Source: JAMORN01 sp027063545 [NCBI: bacterium] (lineage in GTDB: Bacteria > JAMORN01). Taken from it: a stretch of 8,316 nt of DNA. Location: positions 1-8,316 of the forward strand of contig JAMORN010000121.1 in assembly GCA_027063545.1 (NCBI GenBank), read 5' to 3'. The notes under the pieces are model-generated. The model was given only the letters and a program-made list of their open reading frames with translations. It had not been told where the DNA came from and did no database searches. Position numbers and translations under genes: made by a program. Within the stretch, counting starts at the first letter, position 1; each line of letters starts with the position of its first letter. Shown piece by piece: positions 7,703 to 8,316 of the stretch.

Positions 7703-8290
7703 ATGGAAAGAAAAACAAAATTAGAGAGAAAAACTAGAGAAACAAATATTTCTGTTGAAGTTAATCTTGATGGTAAAGGTAATTATAATATAGATACACC
7801 TATAGGTTTTTTAAATCATATGTTAGAATTATTTTCTAAGCATTCTTTGATAGATTTAAACATAAAGGCAGAAGGTGATATTCATGTTGACTATCATCAT
7901 CTAGTAGAAGATTTAGCTATTGTAATGGGAAAAGCTATAAACGAGGCTTTAGGAAAAAAGGAAAAAATAGAGAGATATGGTTTTTTTATCTTACCTATGG
8001 ATGAAAGCTTAGTAGAAGTAGTTGTTGATTTAAGTGGAAGGCCTTATCTAGTATATAATGTAAAAGTTAGTAGAGAAAAAATAGGAGATTTTGATACAGA
8101 ACTTTTTAAAGAATTCTTTATTGCTTTTACTCATAATATAAAGGCAAATATACATATAAATTTGAAATATGGTGAAAATACTCACCATATATTTGAAGCT
8201 GTATTTAAAGGTTTAGCAAAAGCTTTAAGAATGGCAATAACAATAAATCCAAATATAGAAGGTATAAATTCAACAAAAGGTATTTTATAA
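7703..8290 (+). CDS. hisB: Imidazoleglycerol-phosphate dehydratase, monofunctional
   Basis: HisB removes water from imidazole-glycerol phosphate to give imidazole-acetol phosphate, the sixth step in histidine synthesis. The 195 residues match the monofunctional form; the histidinol-phosphatase domain fused in E. coli is absent. Mn-binding motifs are visible: GFLNHML (35-41, His39), His47, YHHLVED (64-70, His65, His66, Glu69), MDESL (99-103, Glu101), His151, and GENTHHIFEAVFK (157-169, His161, His162, Glu165, Lys169). DLSGRPYL (109-116), FDTELFKEFF (130-139) and the C-terminal STKG (190-193) complete the family pattern. Asn38 stands where many homologues have Asp in the FLDHML motif. The ATG is 3 bases after the rsmI stop with no clear Shine-Dalgarno, so translation may depend on coupling. 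The family N-terminal pattern R-x-T-x-E-T (9-14) lies just inside, which fits this start. Confidence 0.96.
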   Translation: MERKTKLERKTRETNISVEVNLDGKGNYNIDTPIGFLNHMLELFSKHSLIDLNIKAEGDIHVDYHHLVEDLAIVMGKAINEALGKKEKIERYGFFILPMDESLVEVVVDLSGRPYLVYNVKVSREKIGDFDTELFKEFFIAFTHNIKANIHINLKYGENTHHIFEAVFKGLAKALRMAITINPNIEGINSTKGIL

Positions 8291-8295
8291 GGGGG
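8291..8295 (+). promoter_or_regulatory. Shine-Dalgarno (GGGGG, in AAGGGGGAT) for the gene that begins at 8304
   Basis: A G run directly after the hisB stop codon, 8 bases before ATG at 8304, stands out in this A/T-rich sequence. It is the main evidence that a new gene begins at the right edge. Confidence 0.6.
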
Positions 8296-8303
8296 ATAAA
8301 GAT

Positions 8304-8316
8304 ATGAAAATAGCAA
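8304..8316 (+). CDS. Start of a downstream gene (Met-Lys-Ile-Ala...), probably a histidine gene
   Basis: Only four full codons are visible, reading Met-Lys-Ile-Ala, before the window ends. A good Shine-Dalgarno and a 13-base gap from hisB support a real, cotranscribed gene. In many bacteria hisB is followed by hisH, whose product often begins Met-Lys-Ile-Ala-Ile-Ile-Asp, so HisH is a reasonable guess from context. Four residues cannot prove it, and hisA or an unrelated gene is possible. Confidence 0.5.

Overview
This AT-rich window (single 60-base lines counted by hand range from about 15% to about 42% GC) comes from a bacterium that is probably diderm. A lipobox lipoprotein and a heptosyltransferase-like GT9 enzyme point to an outer envelope. 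Several genes have strong Shine-Dalgarno sequences (for example AAGGAGGT). Coding strands are purine-rich and the proteins are rich in Lys, Glu and Ile, which would suit a thermophile, but this is inference and I cannot name the lineage.

The layout is two divergent gene sets separated by a 52-base spacer at 6952-7003. Leftward (minus strand), in transcription order: a GT9 glycosyltransferase (6951-6004), a lipoprotein with about seven propeller-like repeats (5950-4814), aconitase (4791-2167), NADP-type isocitrate dehydrogenase (2165-915), and a phosphohexomutase of the GlmM/ManB superfamily that runs off the left edge (903-1). Gaps from the lipoprotein onward are 22, 1 and 11 bases, so lipoprotein-acn-icd-mutase looks like one operon. 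Rightward (plus strand): a short RsmI 16S rRNA methyltransferase (7004-7699), HisB (7703-8290) after a 3-base gap, and the first codons of another gene (8304 onward) that is probably also a histidine gene.

Acn and Icd catalyse consecutive steps from citrate to 2-oxoglutarate, a route to NADPH and the glutamate family. The mutase feeds amino-sugar or hexose-phosphate precursors for the envelope, and the GT9 enzyme probably adds sugars to surface glycan. RsmI serves the ribosome and HisB serves histidine synthesis.

I found no RNA gene, CRISPR array, insertion sequence or phage feature. No stretch over 300 bases lacks a gene. I see no evidence of a new system. The points most worth checking are the propeller lipoprotein at the head of a TCA operon, the start of icd, the TTG start of the mutase, the divergent spacer where neither gene has a Shine-Dalgarno, the altered RsmI motifs and the four-cysteine tail of the GT9 enzyme.
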